This document shows, piece after piece, positions 1 to 8,648 of a stretch of DNA of 64,000 nucleotides (positions are counted from its first letter, which is position 1; every line of letters begins with the position of its first letter). A program made the translations under genes and the position numbers. Below the pieces are notes generated by a model that made no database searches, was not told the DNA's origin, and saw only the letters and a program-made list of their open reading frames with translations. This DNA comes from Sporichthyaceae bacterium. Lineage in GTDB: Bacteria; Actinomycetota; Actinomycetes; Sporichthyales; Sporichthyaceae. The stretch lies in NCBI GenBank assembly GCA_036269075.1, contig DATASX010000082.1, positions 1-64,000 of the forward strand, in the 5' to 3' direction.

Positions 1-274
1 TGTCGCCTGCGGCGAGCATCTCCCGCAGGCCATCACCGGCGTCGTCGAGTTCGGCCTCGGTGGCCGCCGCGACTTCGTAGACGGTGTAGTGGGAGCGGTC
101 CATGACCTCCACACCGGGCAGCGTCGGCAGGTCCGTGGTCCGGTAGAGGCCGGCCTTCACGAAGCGTCGCGAACTCATCACCTCCGGCAAGTGGTTGTTC
201 ACCACCCACTTCTCGAACGCTTCGACGGCGTCCGGGACAGGGTTGAGGGAGATGATCAGCAATCCGTTGGCCAC
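1..274 (-). CDS. Small alpha/beta-barrel-like protein, partial at left edge
   Basis: The reading frame runs off the left edge, so only the first 91 codons are visible. Start is GTG at 274; an in-frame TAG lies six codons upstream and there is no other start between. The N-terminus (LLIISLNPVPDAVEAFEKW) followed by a basic stretch and RSHYTVYEV has the beta-alpha-beta pattern of small dimeric ferredoxin-like barrel proteins (EthD/DUF4286 type). That assignment is a guess from pattern only and no catalytic residues are recognisable. It lies 29 bp downstream of the SCP2-like gene on the same strand, so the two may be co-transcribed. Confidence 0.6.
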   Translation of the reverse strand, partial: MANGLLIISLNPVPDAVEAFEKWVVNNHLPEVMSSRRFVKAGLYRTTDLPTLPGVEVMDRSHYTVYEVAAATEAELDDAGDGLREMLAAGD

Positions 275-303
275 AGCGGCATCCGTTCTCTAGTGGTGAA
301 GGC

Positions 304-750
304 TCAGTCCACGATCAGGTCGGTGCGACCGGACTCCGTGAGGATCGTCCGGTAGAGCTTGAAAGCTGGCAGCAGCACGGGCAGCAGCTTCATCATGTTC
401 GGCATCTGGCCCTCGGTGCGGATCTGCCCGCTGCTCAAGGCTTTCGGGATGTTCTTGATCTCTCCGAGCCAGAACTTGTTGCCCGTGTCTGCCGTCATGA
501 ACAGCGTCAGCTGTGGCTCGGTCGAGGTGTGGCCGCGTTCCACCGCGATGCCTTCCGCGTTGCAGCTGACCGTGACGCAGGCGTCCGGTTCGGTGTAGTC
601 GAGCTGCATCACCAGACCGGTCGCCGTGAGCTTGGGCGCCAGCTTCGCGTCGGTGCCCATCCGCTCCCAGATCGCACCGAGGAAGCGTTCGGCCTCCTCC
701 GTGTCCTTGAATACGCCCATGAGCTCTCCCGCGGGGCTCCAGTCTTTCAT
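304..750 (-). CDS. SCP2 sterol-carrier-domain protein
   Basis: A 148-residue protein that looks like a stand-alone SCP2 sterol-transfer domain. It has alternating strands (LVMQLDYTEPDACVTVSC, PQLTLFMTADTGNKFWLGE) followed by the helical end typical of the family, GQIRTEGQMPNMMKLLPVL. Family members bind hydrophobic ligands (lipids, acyl chains); the ligand here is unknown. I chose ATG at 750 because it begins the conserved part and leaves a 29-bp divergent gap to the TetR gene; longer upstream frames read through that promoter region. The divergent TetR gene is the obvious candidate regulator. Confidence 0.75.
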   Translation of the reverse strand: MKDWSPAGELMGVFKDTEEAERFLGAIWERMGTDAKLAPKLTATGLVMQLDYTEPDACVTVSCNAEGIAVERGHTSTEPQLTLFMTADTGNKFWLGEIKNIPKALSSGQIRTEGQMPNMMKLLPVLLPAFKLYRTILTESGRTDLIVD

Positions 751-779
751 TACGACACGTACCGTATAGGATATTGCTC
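751..779. promoter_or_regulatory. Divergent promoter with short inverted repeat
   Basis: The 29 bp between the SCP2-like gene and the TetR gene contain TACG-N8-CGTA (751-766), a short inverted repeat in the place where a TetR dimer would autoregulate and control its divergent neighbour. The gap is so short that both transcripts must start inside it or be nearly leaderless. Operator function is inferred from position only. Confidence 0.4.
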
Positions 780-1370
780 GTGACCTCAACCGCCCGGGGC
801 CGACCCCGCGACCAGGCCATCGACGCCGCGATCCTCGCCGCCGCACGCGAACTCGTGACCGATGGCGGGTACGCAGCGATGTCGATGGACGCCATCGCGT
901 CTCGAGCAGGTGTCAGCAAGCCGACGCTCTACCGACGCTGGCCGAGCCGCGGTGCGCTACTTATCGAGGCGGCCTTCGGTGAGGTGCCGCAGGTGGACCC
1001 CCCCGACACCGGCGACATCGCGAACGACTTCAAGACGACGTTCCGCTGGGGTGTGGCGCACGTGGCCGATCCCGTCGGCCGAGTCGCGCTGCCCGCCCTG
1101 CTGGCCGAGGCCGCGGAGAACCCGGTGATGCGCGAGATGCTCGGCTCGAGGCTGACCCAACCTGCGTTCGCTCGGATCGTCACCTCGCTCGAACGGGCTC
1201 AACAGCGTGGCCAGGTACGGGAAGGCGTCGACCTGCTGCTTGTTTTGGAAGCCTGCACGGGCGCCGTGATCGCCCGACTGACGATGACGGGCAGGCCCAT
1301 CGACGACGCCTTCGCAGACGAACTCGTCGAACTGATCATGCTGGGCTTGACGTCGAAAAAGCGGCGCTGA
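780..1370 (+). CDS. TetR/AcrR family transcriptional regulator
   Basis: A 196-residue protein with the N-terminal TetR helix-turn-helix: AILAAARELVTDGGYAAMSM followed by ASRAGVSKPTLYRRWPSR, the recognition helix region. The C-terminal two thirds (WGVAHVADPVGRVALPALLAEA ...) is an all-helical ligand-binding and dimerisation domain of the TetR_C type. The GTG at 780 is taken as start; a TTG two codons upstream is possible. It most likely represses the divergent SCP2-like gene and itself through the 29-bp shared region. The effector is unknown, but an SCP2 partner suggests a lipid-like ligand. Confidence 0.88.
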   Translation: MTSTARGRPRDQAIDAAILAAARELVTDGGYAAMSMDAIASRAGVSKPTLYRRWPSRGALLIEAAFGEVPQVDPPDTGDIANDFKTTFRWGVAHVADPVGRVALPALLAEAAENPVMREMLGSRLTQPAFARIVTSLERAQQRGQVREGVDLLLVLEACTGAVIARLTMTGRPIDDAFADELVELIMLGLTSKKRR

Positions 1371-2411
1371 ACCAGAGGGCCTGCCGGTTGCGCCAGCACG
1401 ACCAGGCTCGCTGGGGTGTGGCGAGCGTCGAGCCACACGAGTCGCGGTCCAGCTGTCCAGCTGTCCACGGCCAGGCCCAACCACCGTTGTACCTCCCGAC
1501 CGGTACCCGCGATCGTTGATCCGACATCACCGCCGAGCCCCCGAGAGGCAGCAAGGACGACCCCGAACTCCGAAACGGATACACGCGGACGATCCGCCGC
1601 GTCGCCGCAACAACCGGACCGAAAGCGATCAGCCCTCGACCCGTTTCCGCAGGTCAAGAGCCGAATCGTCCGACTGGTGGCCCGTCCAGTGTCCAGGATT
1701 CGACCTGGGAAGCTTCCGCGATGGATTTACAGGCCCCTCCGACATCGGCCTGACCTGAGGATTCGGCGTGGGAGCACCCGCGCATTCGAAGTGGTTCTGT
1801 CAAACCCGAACTGGCCCACGTGCCCCGGCTCATCCACCGTGTGGTCAACCTTGTCCCGCAGGACATCGAAGTGGCCCGACGACGGGTGCGAAGTCCCCCA
1901 GCAGGCGTTTGGGCCACCAGCACCCGCGAGATCTGTCCAAGATCATTCCCAGGCCGTCGCCAGGCCGCCGGATGTTGCGGAACGGTGAGAACTGTCGACA
2001 AGCGATCGAAACAAAACTGCAGGTCAAAGGCTCAATGGTCGTTATCCGTCGAGGTCGAAGGCCCCGATTGTCACTTCTACGACATCTGATCGGCGCGCTG
2101 GCGCAGGGTCAGCGATCCGCGTCGGACGCCACGAAGGCCGTCGGCCGCCGCCCGCAGGACGGTGCGGCCGGCGGCCTGCGGCGTTGCCGACGCCTCATCG
2201 CGGACAACTCGACCGGGCCCGAGGCCGGCGCGACCGGTCCGGAACGATCTGGGCCGGAAGCGCCCGTGCCGAACGGCTTGATTCGGCGGTCCTTTCGGAC
2301 GGATCAGACTCCCGGTTGACGAACCGCGATGGTGTTGTTCACCTTCGCCGTGCACAATCCGTTTGCCCGCCCGACCCCGCGGGATCATCCGTTGGTGGAT
2401 CGGAGTTCGAC
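1371..2411. other. Gene-free kilobase with degraded appearance
   Basis: No reading frame here shows coherent actinobacterial codon bias or a recognisable family. Open frames on both strands are short, Arg/Pro-rich and mutually overlapping, as expected of random high-GC DNA. The stretch carries TGTCAAACCCGAACTGGCCCAC (two short runs joined, 1798-1819), which recurs with one base fewer at 29643-29663 in another gene-free stretch; this may mark the end of a lost insertion element. GGAG at 2402-2405 is the ribosome site of the following gene. Confidence 0.6.
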
Positions 2412-3395
2412 GTGGCAGTGGTCTTCGTGCTCGGTGGCGGTGGTGCCATCGGGGCTTTCCAGTCCGGTGCACTGCTCGCGCTGGCCGAGGCCGGGGTGGT
2501 GCCGGATGCTCTGGTTGCCTGCAGCGCCGGCGCGCTGAACGCCGCGTTCTACGGCGCCGACCCGTCACCGGCCCGCGCCCGGGCGCTGGTGCGGTTCTGG
2601 CGGGCCCCGGAGAGCCACGCCGTGCTGGCGCCCTCGCTGCTGTCCCGCTTCCGCGGCGTGCCCAACTTCGTCCGCAACGGCGACTCGCTGCTCGATCCGC
2701 GGCCGCTGCGGGCGATGCTCGGCCGTTCGTTGGACGCCCACGACCTGCGCGAACTGGCCGTCCCGCTGACGGTGACCACCACCTGCCTGGACTGCGCCGA
2801 CGCGGTCCACCACCGGCAGGGCCCGCTGCTGGAGACCCTGCTGGCCTCGTGCGCGTTGCCCGGCCTGCTCCCGCCGGTCGTGCTGCCCGACGGGCACCTG
2901 CACGTCGACGGCGGCGTCGTCTGCGGGGTCCCGGTGCAGGCCGCGCTGGACACCGCCGGGCCGGACGACACGGTGCTGGTTCTCGACGCGGGCCTTGCGC
3001 CGGTGACCGGGGCGCCGGGTCGGTGCGCCGCGCAGGGTGTCGGCGGGGCCTGCGGGCTGCCGGTGCGCAACTCGCGCCCGTACGCTGCCCCCGCCGAGCG
3101 GGCGCCTAACCCGCTGGTAGAGGTCGTGCTGCGGGCGTTCACCGTCGCCCGGGCCGCGGCGAACAAGGCCTCGGTTCACTCGGCCCTGCGCGACCCGCGG
3201 GTGCGGGTGCTGCCGCACGTGGCCGACGCCTGGGCCGCCGGTCTGCTGCAGACGATGCCGACCGGGCCCCGGGACTTCGAGCGCACCGCCGATCTCGTCG
3301 TCGCCGGTCACTCGGCCACCCGCGAATGGCTGACCTTCGGCGGGCTCGCCCAGTCGGCGTTCCTCCGCCAGGAGACCGACCACCCGGCGGTCTGA
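2412..3395 (+). CDS. Patatin-like phospholipase
   Basis: A 327-residue patatin-family serine hydrolase. The oxyanion loop is seen right after the start (VLGGGGAIGAFQSGALLAL), the nucleophile elbow as VACSAGALNAAF (G-x-S-x-G with the first glycine replaced by Ala), and the catalytic Asp in HVDGGVVCGVP. Patatins use a Ser-Asp dyad to hydrolyse acyl esters, usually phospholipid or storage lipid. Start GTG 2412 is chosen because the oxyanion loop must be close to the N-terminus and because a GGAG lies six bases upstream; longer in-frame starts give unrelated sequence. No signal peptide, so cytosolic or membrane-peripheral. Confidence 0.88.
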   Translation: MAVVFVLGGGGAIGAFQSGALLALAEAGVVPDALVACSAGALNAAFYGADPSPARARALVRFWRAPESHAVLAPSLLSRFRGVPNFVRNGDSLLDPRPLRAMLGRSLDAHDLRELAVPLTVTTTCLDCADAVHHRQGPLLETLLASCALPGLLPPVVLPDGHLHVDGGVVCGVPVQAALDTAGPDDTVLVLDAGLAPVTGAPGRCAAQGVGGACGLPVRNSRPYAAPAERAPNPLVEVVLRAFTVARAAANKASVHSALRDPRVRVLPHVADAWAAGLLQTMPTGPRDFERTADLVVAGHSATREWLTFGGLAQSAFLRQETDHPAV

Positions 3396-3403
3396 GCCCC
3401 GGT

Positions 3404-4027
3404 CTACGCCGACGCGGCGGCCAACCCCTGCCCGCGGGCCAGGAACTCGTCGAGTGCCTCGCCGGGCAGGTCGCGCAGCGGCCGGCACGCGCCGAACGGG
3501 GCGTTCCAGAACTCCCCCGTCCGGGGCTGCCAGGGCCCCACGTAGGCGTACGGCTCGGCGAGGTAGTCGTCGCCCGGCGAGACGCCGTAGTTGACCTCGT
3601 CGAGAGTGATGCCGACGTCGAAGTGCTCCGGCCACAGCACCGGCGGCTGATCGGGCGCCAGCCGGCGCAGCGCCGCATCGCCGCGCTGCAACGCCGCGCA
3701 CAACTGTCCGGCCGCTTCGGCGTCGACGACGAGCACCTCATCGGGGGCAACCCCGGTCAGCGCGGCGTAGACGTCGACCGGCGGTCCCACCGCGACCCCG
3801 ACGGCCGCCGCCAGCCCCGCGCAGGTGCTGCCGTCCAAACCGAACTCGCCGGCCGCGCCGATCAGCCGGGTCGCGGTCACGCGCAGGCCCGGATCGGTGA
3901 GCGTGCCGAACCCGTCAGGCGTCACCCGAAGCGCGATCCGGCCGATGGCCCGGTGCTGGGGTCCGGCCAGGACCTGCTCGGCGACGGCATTCAGGGACTT
4001 ACGGGTCGCCGTGTACTTGTCCGACAT
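3404..4027 (-). CDS. Conserved-looking protein of unknown function
   Basis: A 207-residue soluble protein with good codon bias. The N-terminal part (KYTATRKSLNAVAEQVLAG) is helical and ends in a Gly/Asp-rich C-terminal half with VLWPEHFDVGITLDEVNYG and YVGPWQPRTGEFWNAPFG, which looks like a compact beta domain. I do not recognise the family, although similar WPEHFD...PGD proteins occur as hypothetical proteins in actinomycetes as far as I recall. It converges with the patatin gene, 8 bp apart. No signal peptide or membrane segment is present. Confidence 0.8.
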   Translation of the reverse strand: MSDKYTATRKSLNAVAEQVLAGPQHRAIGRIALRVTPDGFGTLTDPGLRVTATRLIGAAGEFGLDGSTCAGLAAAVGVAVGPPVDVYAALTGVAPDEVLVVDAEAAGQLCAALQRGDAALRRLAPDQPPVLWPEHFDVGITLDEVNYGVSPGDDYLAEPYAYVGPWQPRTGEFWNAPFGACRPLRDLPGEALDEFLARGQGLAAASA

Positions 4028-4075
4028 GGACCCTGAGTATCACGCGGCGCGCACCGGCGCGGGGCGGGCCAGTCC

Positions 4076-4369
4076 TTACGGAATGGTGTCCGAGCGGCTC
4101 GGGTCGCCAGGCGGCAACGGCCGGCCGCCGGCCTCCTCGGCGGCGTCGTGGTCTCCCCGGTACTGGCCGATCAGGCGGCCGTCGCCGATGCCACGCCGAT
4201 ACGGATTCGCGGGCCTGCGCGGGATCTCCCGGGCGCCGACCACCGACGGCCGCGGCGGGCGCCGTGGCGTCTCGATGTCGTCGTAGTCCTCGCGGGAGGA
4301 CGGGTGGAACGCCAACCAGACGCACACCCCGATACCGGCCAGCAGAAGTGACTGCAGGAAGACGTCCAC
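4076..4369 (-). CDS. Small single-pass membrane protein
   Basis: A 97-residue protein: one N-terminal membrane helix (LQSLLLAGIGVCVWLAF, about residues 5-21) followed by a charged Arg/Pro-rich tail (RRPPRPSVVGAREIPRRP). GTG start at 4369 is supported by AAGGAG five bases upstream. The tail is predicted cytoplasmic or periplasmic with no domain I recognise. Function unknown. Confidence 0.65.
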   Translation of the reverse strand: MDVFLQSLLLAGIGVCVWLAFHPSSREDYDDIETPRRPPRPSVVGAREIPRRPANPYRRGIGDGRLIGQYRGDHDAAEEAGGRPLPPGDPSRSDTIP

Positions 4370-4466
4370 TCCGGCTCCTTCCGCGCTTGCGACCCACCGA
4401 ATTGTCGGCGCCGGCGGCAGCGGACTTGAGTCGGTATTCGTCGGAAGTACCGGAACTGACGGTCCC

Positions 4467-4718
4467 TCAGCCGGTCTCGGCCGAGGTCCGACCGAGCAGA
4501 GCCCGGGTCAGTCCGATGGTCGACACGATCGCCCAGACGCCCTCGAGCAGCAGGAAACCCATGTCCCCGTTCACCCCGGCGACCACGGCGAGGATCCCCG
4601 TCCCGACTGCGTTCATCAGCAGGTACGACGCGTTGTCCGTGGGCAGCCGGAACCACTGATTCGCCACGAATGCAGCCAGCACGACCAAAGCACCGAGCAT
4701 CTGAATCGCCTGTCCCAC
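4467..4718 (-). CDS. CBU_0592-like small membrane protein
   Basis: An 83-residue, three-helix membrane protein. The segments are roughly residues 5-22, 33-50 and 53-72, with the WFRLPTDNASYLLMNAVGT stretch typical of the CBU_0592-like family, in which a loop with Asn/Asp sits between helices one and two. Function of the family is not known. GTG 4718 start. It is divergent from the lipoprotein gene starting at 4853, with a 134-bp gap that must hold both promoters. Confidence 0.75.
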   Translation of the reverse strand: MGQAIQMLGALVVLAAFVANQWFRLPTDNASYLLMNAVGTGILAVVAGVNGDMGFLLLEGVWAIVSTIGLTRALLGRTSAETG

Positions 4719-4852
4719 AAGGCAGACCCTACGAGGTCGGCGAATCTAGTCCCGGTTCGGTCGCGGTCGAACGAACTCCCGTCCCCCGACGTCCTGCTAA
4801 TGACAGAGTGACGACCGGCGCGGGGTGTACCTGCGCTGCGGCAGGGGGAGAC

Positions 4853-5476
4853 ATGAGACGAATTCCGGTGGCCGTCCTGGGACTCGGACTGGTGCTGCTG
4901 CTCGGCGGCTGCGGCGGGGGGACCTCGGTCGGCGCCGGCGCGAGTGCCCCGAGCCCGGACGTCTCAGCGGCACCGACCGCCATGGACTCCCCCACCCCGA
5001 CGTCGAGTTCCAGCAGCTCCCCGACTCCCGGTGCCTCGAGCGCGCCCGGGTCGAGGGGGTCGGGGTCCAGCGACTCCGGGTCGAGCGCCGGCGGGCTGCC
5101 CGGCTGGGGGACGGCGACCCCGAGCCCCGTCACGATCGGCGCGAAGCTGGTGACGCCCGAGCCCGGGATGGACAACGTCCACCCGGTCGCCTGGAGCTAC
5201 GCCGAGCTGGTCAGTAAGCGGACCGTCCGGGTCTACTACTACGCCGGGATCGAGCCGTGCACGGTGCTGGACCACACCTCGGTCAGCTACAGCGCGCAGG
5301 CGATCTCGATCTCGCTGTTCGCCGGCTCCGACCCGTCGGCCGGCCAGGTCGCCTGCGCGGCGCTGGCCCGGGCCACCGCGGTCGACGTGACCCTGACCCA
5401 GGACCCGGCCGGACGGACCTTCGTCGACGCCAGCACCGGCAAGGCCTCGGCAACCAGCAAGCCGACCGGGCTGTGA
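4853..5476 (+). CDS. Secreted lipoprotein of unknown function
   Basis: A 207-residue lipoprotein. The signal peptide MRRIPVAVLGLGLVLLLGGC ends in a lipobox (L-G-G-C) with the acylated Cys at residue 20. A long Ser/Pro/Gly/Thr linker (about residues 21-90) leads to a globular C-terminal domain containing YAELVSKRTVRVYYYAGIE and two cysteines (CTVLDH, VACAAL) that could form a disulfide. GGGGGAG just upstream of ATG 4853 fixes the start. The folded domain looks like a small binding domain anchored outside the membrane; no enzyme motif is visible. Confidence 0.82.
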   Translation: MRRIPVAVLGLGLVLLLGGCGGGTSVGAGASAPSPDVSAAPTAMDSPTPTSSSSSSPTPGASSAPGSRGSGSSDSGSSAGGLPGWGTATPSPVTIGAKLVTPEPGMDNVHPVAWSYAELVSKRTVRVYYYAGIEPCTVLDHTSVSYSAQAISISLFAGSDPSAGQVACAALARATAVDVTLTQDPAGRTFVDASTGKASATSKPTGL

Positions 5477-5487
5477 GTGACTGCGAC

Positions 5488-5550
5488 GAGCGAGGAACGA
5501 GCGAGGAACGCAAGCGAACCTCAGCGCTGTGAGGACGAGCGAACCTCAGC
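5488..5550. repeat. Short direct repeats between lipoprotein gene and glnE
   Basis: GAGCGAGGAAC occurs twice in tandem (5488-5498 and 5499-5509) and AGCGAACCTCAGC occurs twice (5513-5525 and 5538-5550). They fill the 85-bp gap between two convergent genes. No hairpin with a U-tract is present. Role unknown; slippage-generated repeats are the simplest explanation. Confidence 0.6.
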
Positions 5551-5561
5551 ACGGTGACAGC

Positions 5562-8561
5562 TCAGGCGTAGAAGACGCGCTCGACCACGGCGCGGGCCCG
5601 GCGGGCGACCCGGCGGTAGTCCTCGGACAGCCGCCCGGCGTGCCCCGGCGCGTAGCCCAGGCCGCGGGCGACCGCGTCGAGTTCCCGGGCATCGGTCGGC
5701 AGCGAGTCCCCGGACCGGCCGCGGACCAGGATGATTGCATTGCGAACCCGGGCGGCCTGTTCCCAGGCGGCGATCAGCGCGGCGGCGTCGGCCTTGGCCA
5801 GCAGCCCGGCGTCGGTCGCGGCCCGCAGGGTCGCGAGCGTGCGGGTGGTGCGCAGCTCTGGCACCGCCGCGCCATGGCGCAACTGGAGCAGCTGGGCGAC
5901 CCACTCCACGTCGGCCAGCCCGCCCCGGCCGAGCTTGGTGTGGGTGTTCGGGTCCGCCCCACGCGGTAGCCGTTCGGCCTCCACACGGGCCTTGATCCGC
6001 CGGATCTCGCGGATCTGATCCTCCGTCAGTCCGCCGGCGGGGAAGCGCAACGGATCGACGAGCTCGATGAACCGGGCGCCGAGATCGAGGTCGCCGGCGA
6101 CCGGCTCGGCCCGCAGCAGCGCCTGGCTCTCCCACACGCTCGACCACCGCTGGTAGTAGCGGGCGCAGGACGCGATCGACCGCACCAGCGGACCGGCGCG
6201 GCCCTCCGGACGCAGGTCCGCGTCGACTTCCAGAGCCGGTTCGCTGGTCGGCATCTGCAGCAGGCGACGCAATTCGTTGGCCACCGCGGTGGCCGCGTCG
6301 GCCGCCTCGCGTTCGTCGGCACCGGGCAGCGGGTCGTGGACGAACACCACGTCCGCGTCGCTGGCATAGCCGAGTTCGTGGCCGCCGAGCCGACCCATCG
6401 CGACCACGGCCATCCGGGTGGGCAGTTCATCGTCGCCGGCCACCGTCCGCACCGCCGCCGACAGCGCCCCGCCGAGGGTGACCGCGGTGATCCCGGTCAG
6501 CGCCTCCCCGACCTCGGCCACCTTCAGCAGGCCGAGCGCGTCGGCGGCCGCGACCCGGAACAGCTCGCGCCGCCGGACCGCCCGCACGGCCAGCGCCGCC
6601 GCCTCGGCGGACTCGGCCCGCGCCGCGGCCGCAGTCACCTCGACGCGCAACGCATCGAGCCGACGCGGCGTCAGTTCACTGTCGGAGCCGAGGAACGCCA
6701 CCGCCTCCGGGGCGCCCAGCAGCAGCTCCGAGGCGAACCGGCTGGTCGCCAGCACGTGTGCCAACCGCTGCGCCGCGGTGCCCTCGTCGCGCAGCAGCCG
6801 CAGGTACCAAGGGGTGGCCCCGAGAGCGTCGGACACCTGACGGAACGCCAGCAGGCCGGAGTCGGGATCGGCAGCGTCGGCGAACCAGCCGAGCATCACC
6901 GGCAGCAACGTCCGCTGGATGGCGGCCCGCCGCGAGAGCCCGGCGGTCAACGCCTCCAGATGCCGTAGCGCACCGGCCGGGTCGGCGTAGCCGAGAGCAG
7001 ACAACCGCCGCCGGGCCGCCGCCGGGGTAAGCCGCGACTGCTCCCCGGGCAGGCGCGCCACCGCGAGCAGCAGCGGCCGGTAGAACAGCTTCTCGTGCAG
7101 CCGGCGCACCTCGCGGGCGTGCCGCTTCCACCGCTCGATCAGCTCGGCCGCCGGGTCGCCGCGCAGGCCCATCGCGCGACCCAACCGACGCAGCTCCGGC
7201 TCCTCGGCGGGCACGACGTGCGTGCGCCACATCCGGTACAACTGGATCCGGTGCTCCAGGGTCCGCAGGAAGCGGTAAGCCTCGTCCAGTCCGGCCGCGT
7301 CGTCACGCCCGACGTAACCGCCTTTGGCCAACGCGGCCAGCGCCGACAGCGTGGTGCCGCTGCGCAACGCCTCGTCGGCCCGCCCGTGCACGAGTTGCAG
7401 CAACTGCACCGCGAACTCGACGTCGCGCAGCCCACCCGGCCCGAGCTTGAGCTGGCGGCCGGCCTCCGCGGTCGGGATGCTCGCCTCGACCCGCCGGCGC
7501 ATGCGTTGCACGTCGGCGACGAAGTTCTCCCGCTCGGCCGCCTTCCAGACCAGGGGACTGATGGTCTCGACGTACTTCTGACCCAGCGTCAGATCGCCGG
7601 CGACCGGGCGGGCCTTCAGCAGCGCCTGGAACTCCCACGTCTCGGCCCACCGCTCGTAGTAGGCCTCGTGCGAGGCCACCGTGCGCACCAACTGGCCGGC
7701 TCGGCCCTCCGGGCGCAGTGCCGCGTCGACCGGCCAGATCGTGCCCGCCGGAGTGGCCGCCGAGCAGACCCGCATCAACGTGGTGGCCAACCGGGTCGCG
7801 CTGCGCAGCGCGGCGGGCTCGTCGCCACCCGGTTCCGGGGCGCCCACGAAGATCACGTCGACGTCGCTGACGTAGTTCAGTTCGCGGCCGCCGCACTTGC
7901 CCATCCCGATCACGGCCAACCGGCACGGTTCGGCGGCGGCCGGGAGTTCGGCCCGGGCGACAGCCAACGCGGCGTCCAGCGTCCCCGCGGCCAGGTCGGC
8001 GAGCTCGGCGGAGACCTCCTCCAGCTCGGCCGCACCGGTCAGGTCACGCGCCGCGAGGTTCAACACCCCGCGCCGGTAGGCCAGGCGCAGTTCGTCGTAG
8101 ACGTGCACGTCGTAGCCGTCGGCGGTCGGCGCCGGGGCGTACGGGTCGGCACCGACCGAGGTCGCCAGGCCGGCGCGCAGGATCTCGGCCGGGATCGGCG
8201 CACCCGGCGCGGCCTCCAGCAGGGCCCAGTCGTCGGGGTTGCGCACGAGGTGGTCGCCGAGGGCCAGCGAGGCGCCGAGAACCGCAATCAACCGCGCCCG
8301 GAAGCCGGGATTCTGACGCAGCGTCAGCCGCAGCTGCTCCGGGTCCTCAGCCTGGGCCAGCCGGGTCAGGGTGGCCAGCGCCAGGTCCGGGTCGGCCGCC
8401 TCCCCCAGCGCCGCCAGCAGTTCCAGGTCGTGGCCGATGCCGAGCAGTGGCGCGTTGATCAGCTCCAGCGCCCGGGCGCCGTCGCTGAACCCGAGTCGGA
8501 CCAGTCCCGCGTCGGCCTGGGCCCGACGCGCCCGATGTGGACCCGCGGCCCCTACGCTCAT
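5562..8561 (-). CDS. glnE: Bifunctional glutamine synthetase adenylyltransferase/deadenylase
   Basis: A 999-residue GlnE that attaches AMP to, and removes it from, a regulatory Tyr of dodecameric glutamine synthetase. Two nucleotidyltransferase domains are visible: the N-terminal deadenylylase with GMGKCGGRELNYVSDVDVIF (residues 219-238) and the C-terminal adenylyltransferase with GRLGGHELGYASDADVVFV at about residue 720; each has the G-x11-D-x-D pattern of this fold. Each is followed by a helical GlnD-PII-uridylyltransferase-like region (RPEGRAGQLVRT; RPEGRAGPLVRS). Length matches the actinobacterial family. The ATG at 8561 is 22 bp from a 58-bp palindrome that separates it from glnA. Confidence 0.97.
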   Translation of the reverse strand: MSVGAAGPHRARRAQADAGLVRLGFSDGARALELINAPLLGIGHDLELLAALGEAADPDLALATLTRLAQAEDPEQLRLTLRQNPGFRARLIAVLGASLALGDHLVRNPDDWALLEAAPGAPIPAEILRAGLATSVGADPYAPAPTADGYDVHVYDELRLAYRRGVLNLAARDLTGAAELEEVSAELADLAAGTLDAALAVARAELPAAAEPCRLAVIGMGKCGGRELNYVSDVDVIFVGAPEPGGDEPAALRSATRLATTLMRVCSAATPAGTIWPVDAALRPEGRAGQLVRTVASHEAYYERWAETWEFQALLKARPVAGDLTLGQKYVETISPLVWKAAERENFVADVQRMRRRVEASIPTAEAGRQLKLGPGGLRDVEFAVQLLQLVHGRADEALRSGTTLSALAALAKGGYVGRDDAAGLDEAYRFLRTLEHRIQLYRMWRTHVVPAEEPELRRLGRAMGLRGDPAAELIERWKRHAREVRRLHEKLFYRPLLLAVARLPGEQSRLTPAAARRRLSALGYADPAGALRHLEALTAGLSRRAAIQRTLLPVMLGWFADAADPDSGLLAFRQVSDALGATPWYLRLLRDEGTAAQRLAHVLATSRFASELLLGAPEAVAFLGSDSELTPRRLDALRVEVTAAAARAESAEAAALAVRAVRRRELFRVAAADALGLLKVAEVGEALTGITAVTLGGALSAAVRTVAGDDELPTRMAVVAMGRLGGHELGYASDADVVFVHDPLPGADEREAADAATAVANELRRLLQMPTSEPALEVDADLRPEGRAGPLVRSIASCARYYQRWSSVWESQALLRAEPVAGDLDLGARFIELVDPLRFPAGGLTEDQIREIRRIKARVEAERLPRGADPNTHTKLGRGGLADVEWVAQLLQLRHGAAVPELRTTRTLATLRAATDAGLLAKADAAALIAAWEQAARVRNAIILVRGRSGDSLPTDARELDAVARGLGYAPGHAGRLSEDYRRVARRARAVVERVFYA

Positions 8562-8582
8562 GGCCCCAAGCTATCTCCCCGA

Positions 8583-8640
8583 CTTCTGCTGCCTGTCCCA
8601 CCTATTGGGGCGCCCCGATAGGTGGGACAGGCAGCAGAAG
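8583..8640. repeat. 58-bp near-perfect palindrome between glnA and glnE
   Basis: Arms 8583-8605 and 8618-8640 are exact 23-bp inverted copies (CTTCTGCTGCCTGTCCCACC...). The 12 bases between are themselves almost self-complementary (GGGGCGCCCC), so 28 of 29 base pairs match. It lies just past the glnA stop and before glnE, both on the minus strand. There is no U-run, so it could be an intrinsic I-type terminator/attenuator or a dispersed repetitive palindrome; the first 19 bases of its arm recur downstream of aceE at 59536-59593. Confidence 0.9.
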
Positions 8641-8648
8641 ATGTGGAG

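Noticed and set aside
1654-1720. CCAGG-ATTCGA-CCTGG looked like a tRNA T-arm
   Set aside because: No acceptor, D-arm or anticodon arm can be drawn around it.
1416-2319. Several open frames on both strands between TetR and patatin genes
   Set aside because: They overlap each other, lack ribosome sites and coherent codon bias, and resemble no family.
7095-8621. Long open frame antisense to glnE (over 500 codons)
   Set aside because: It is rich in Gln, Arg, Gly and Val without domain structure and mirrors the strong third-position bias of glnE; the sense frame has complete family motifs.
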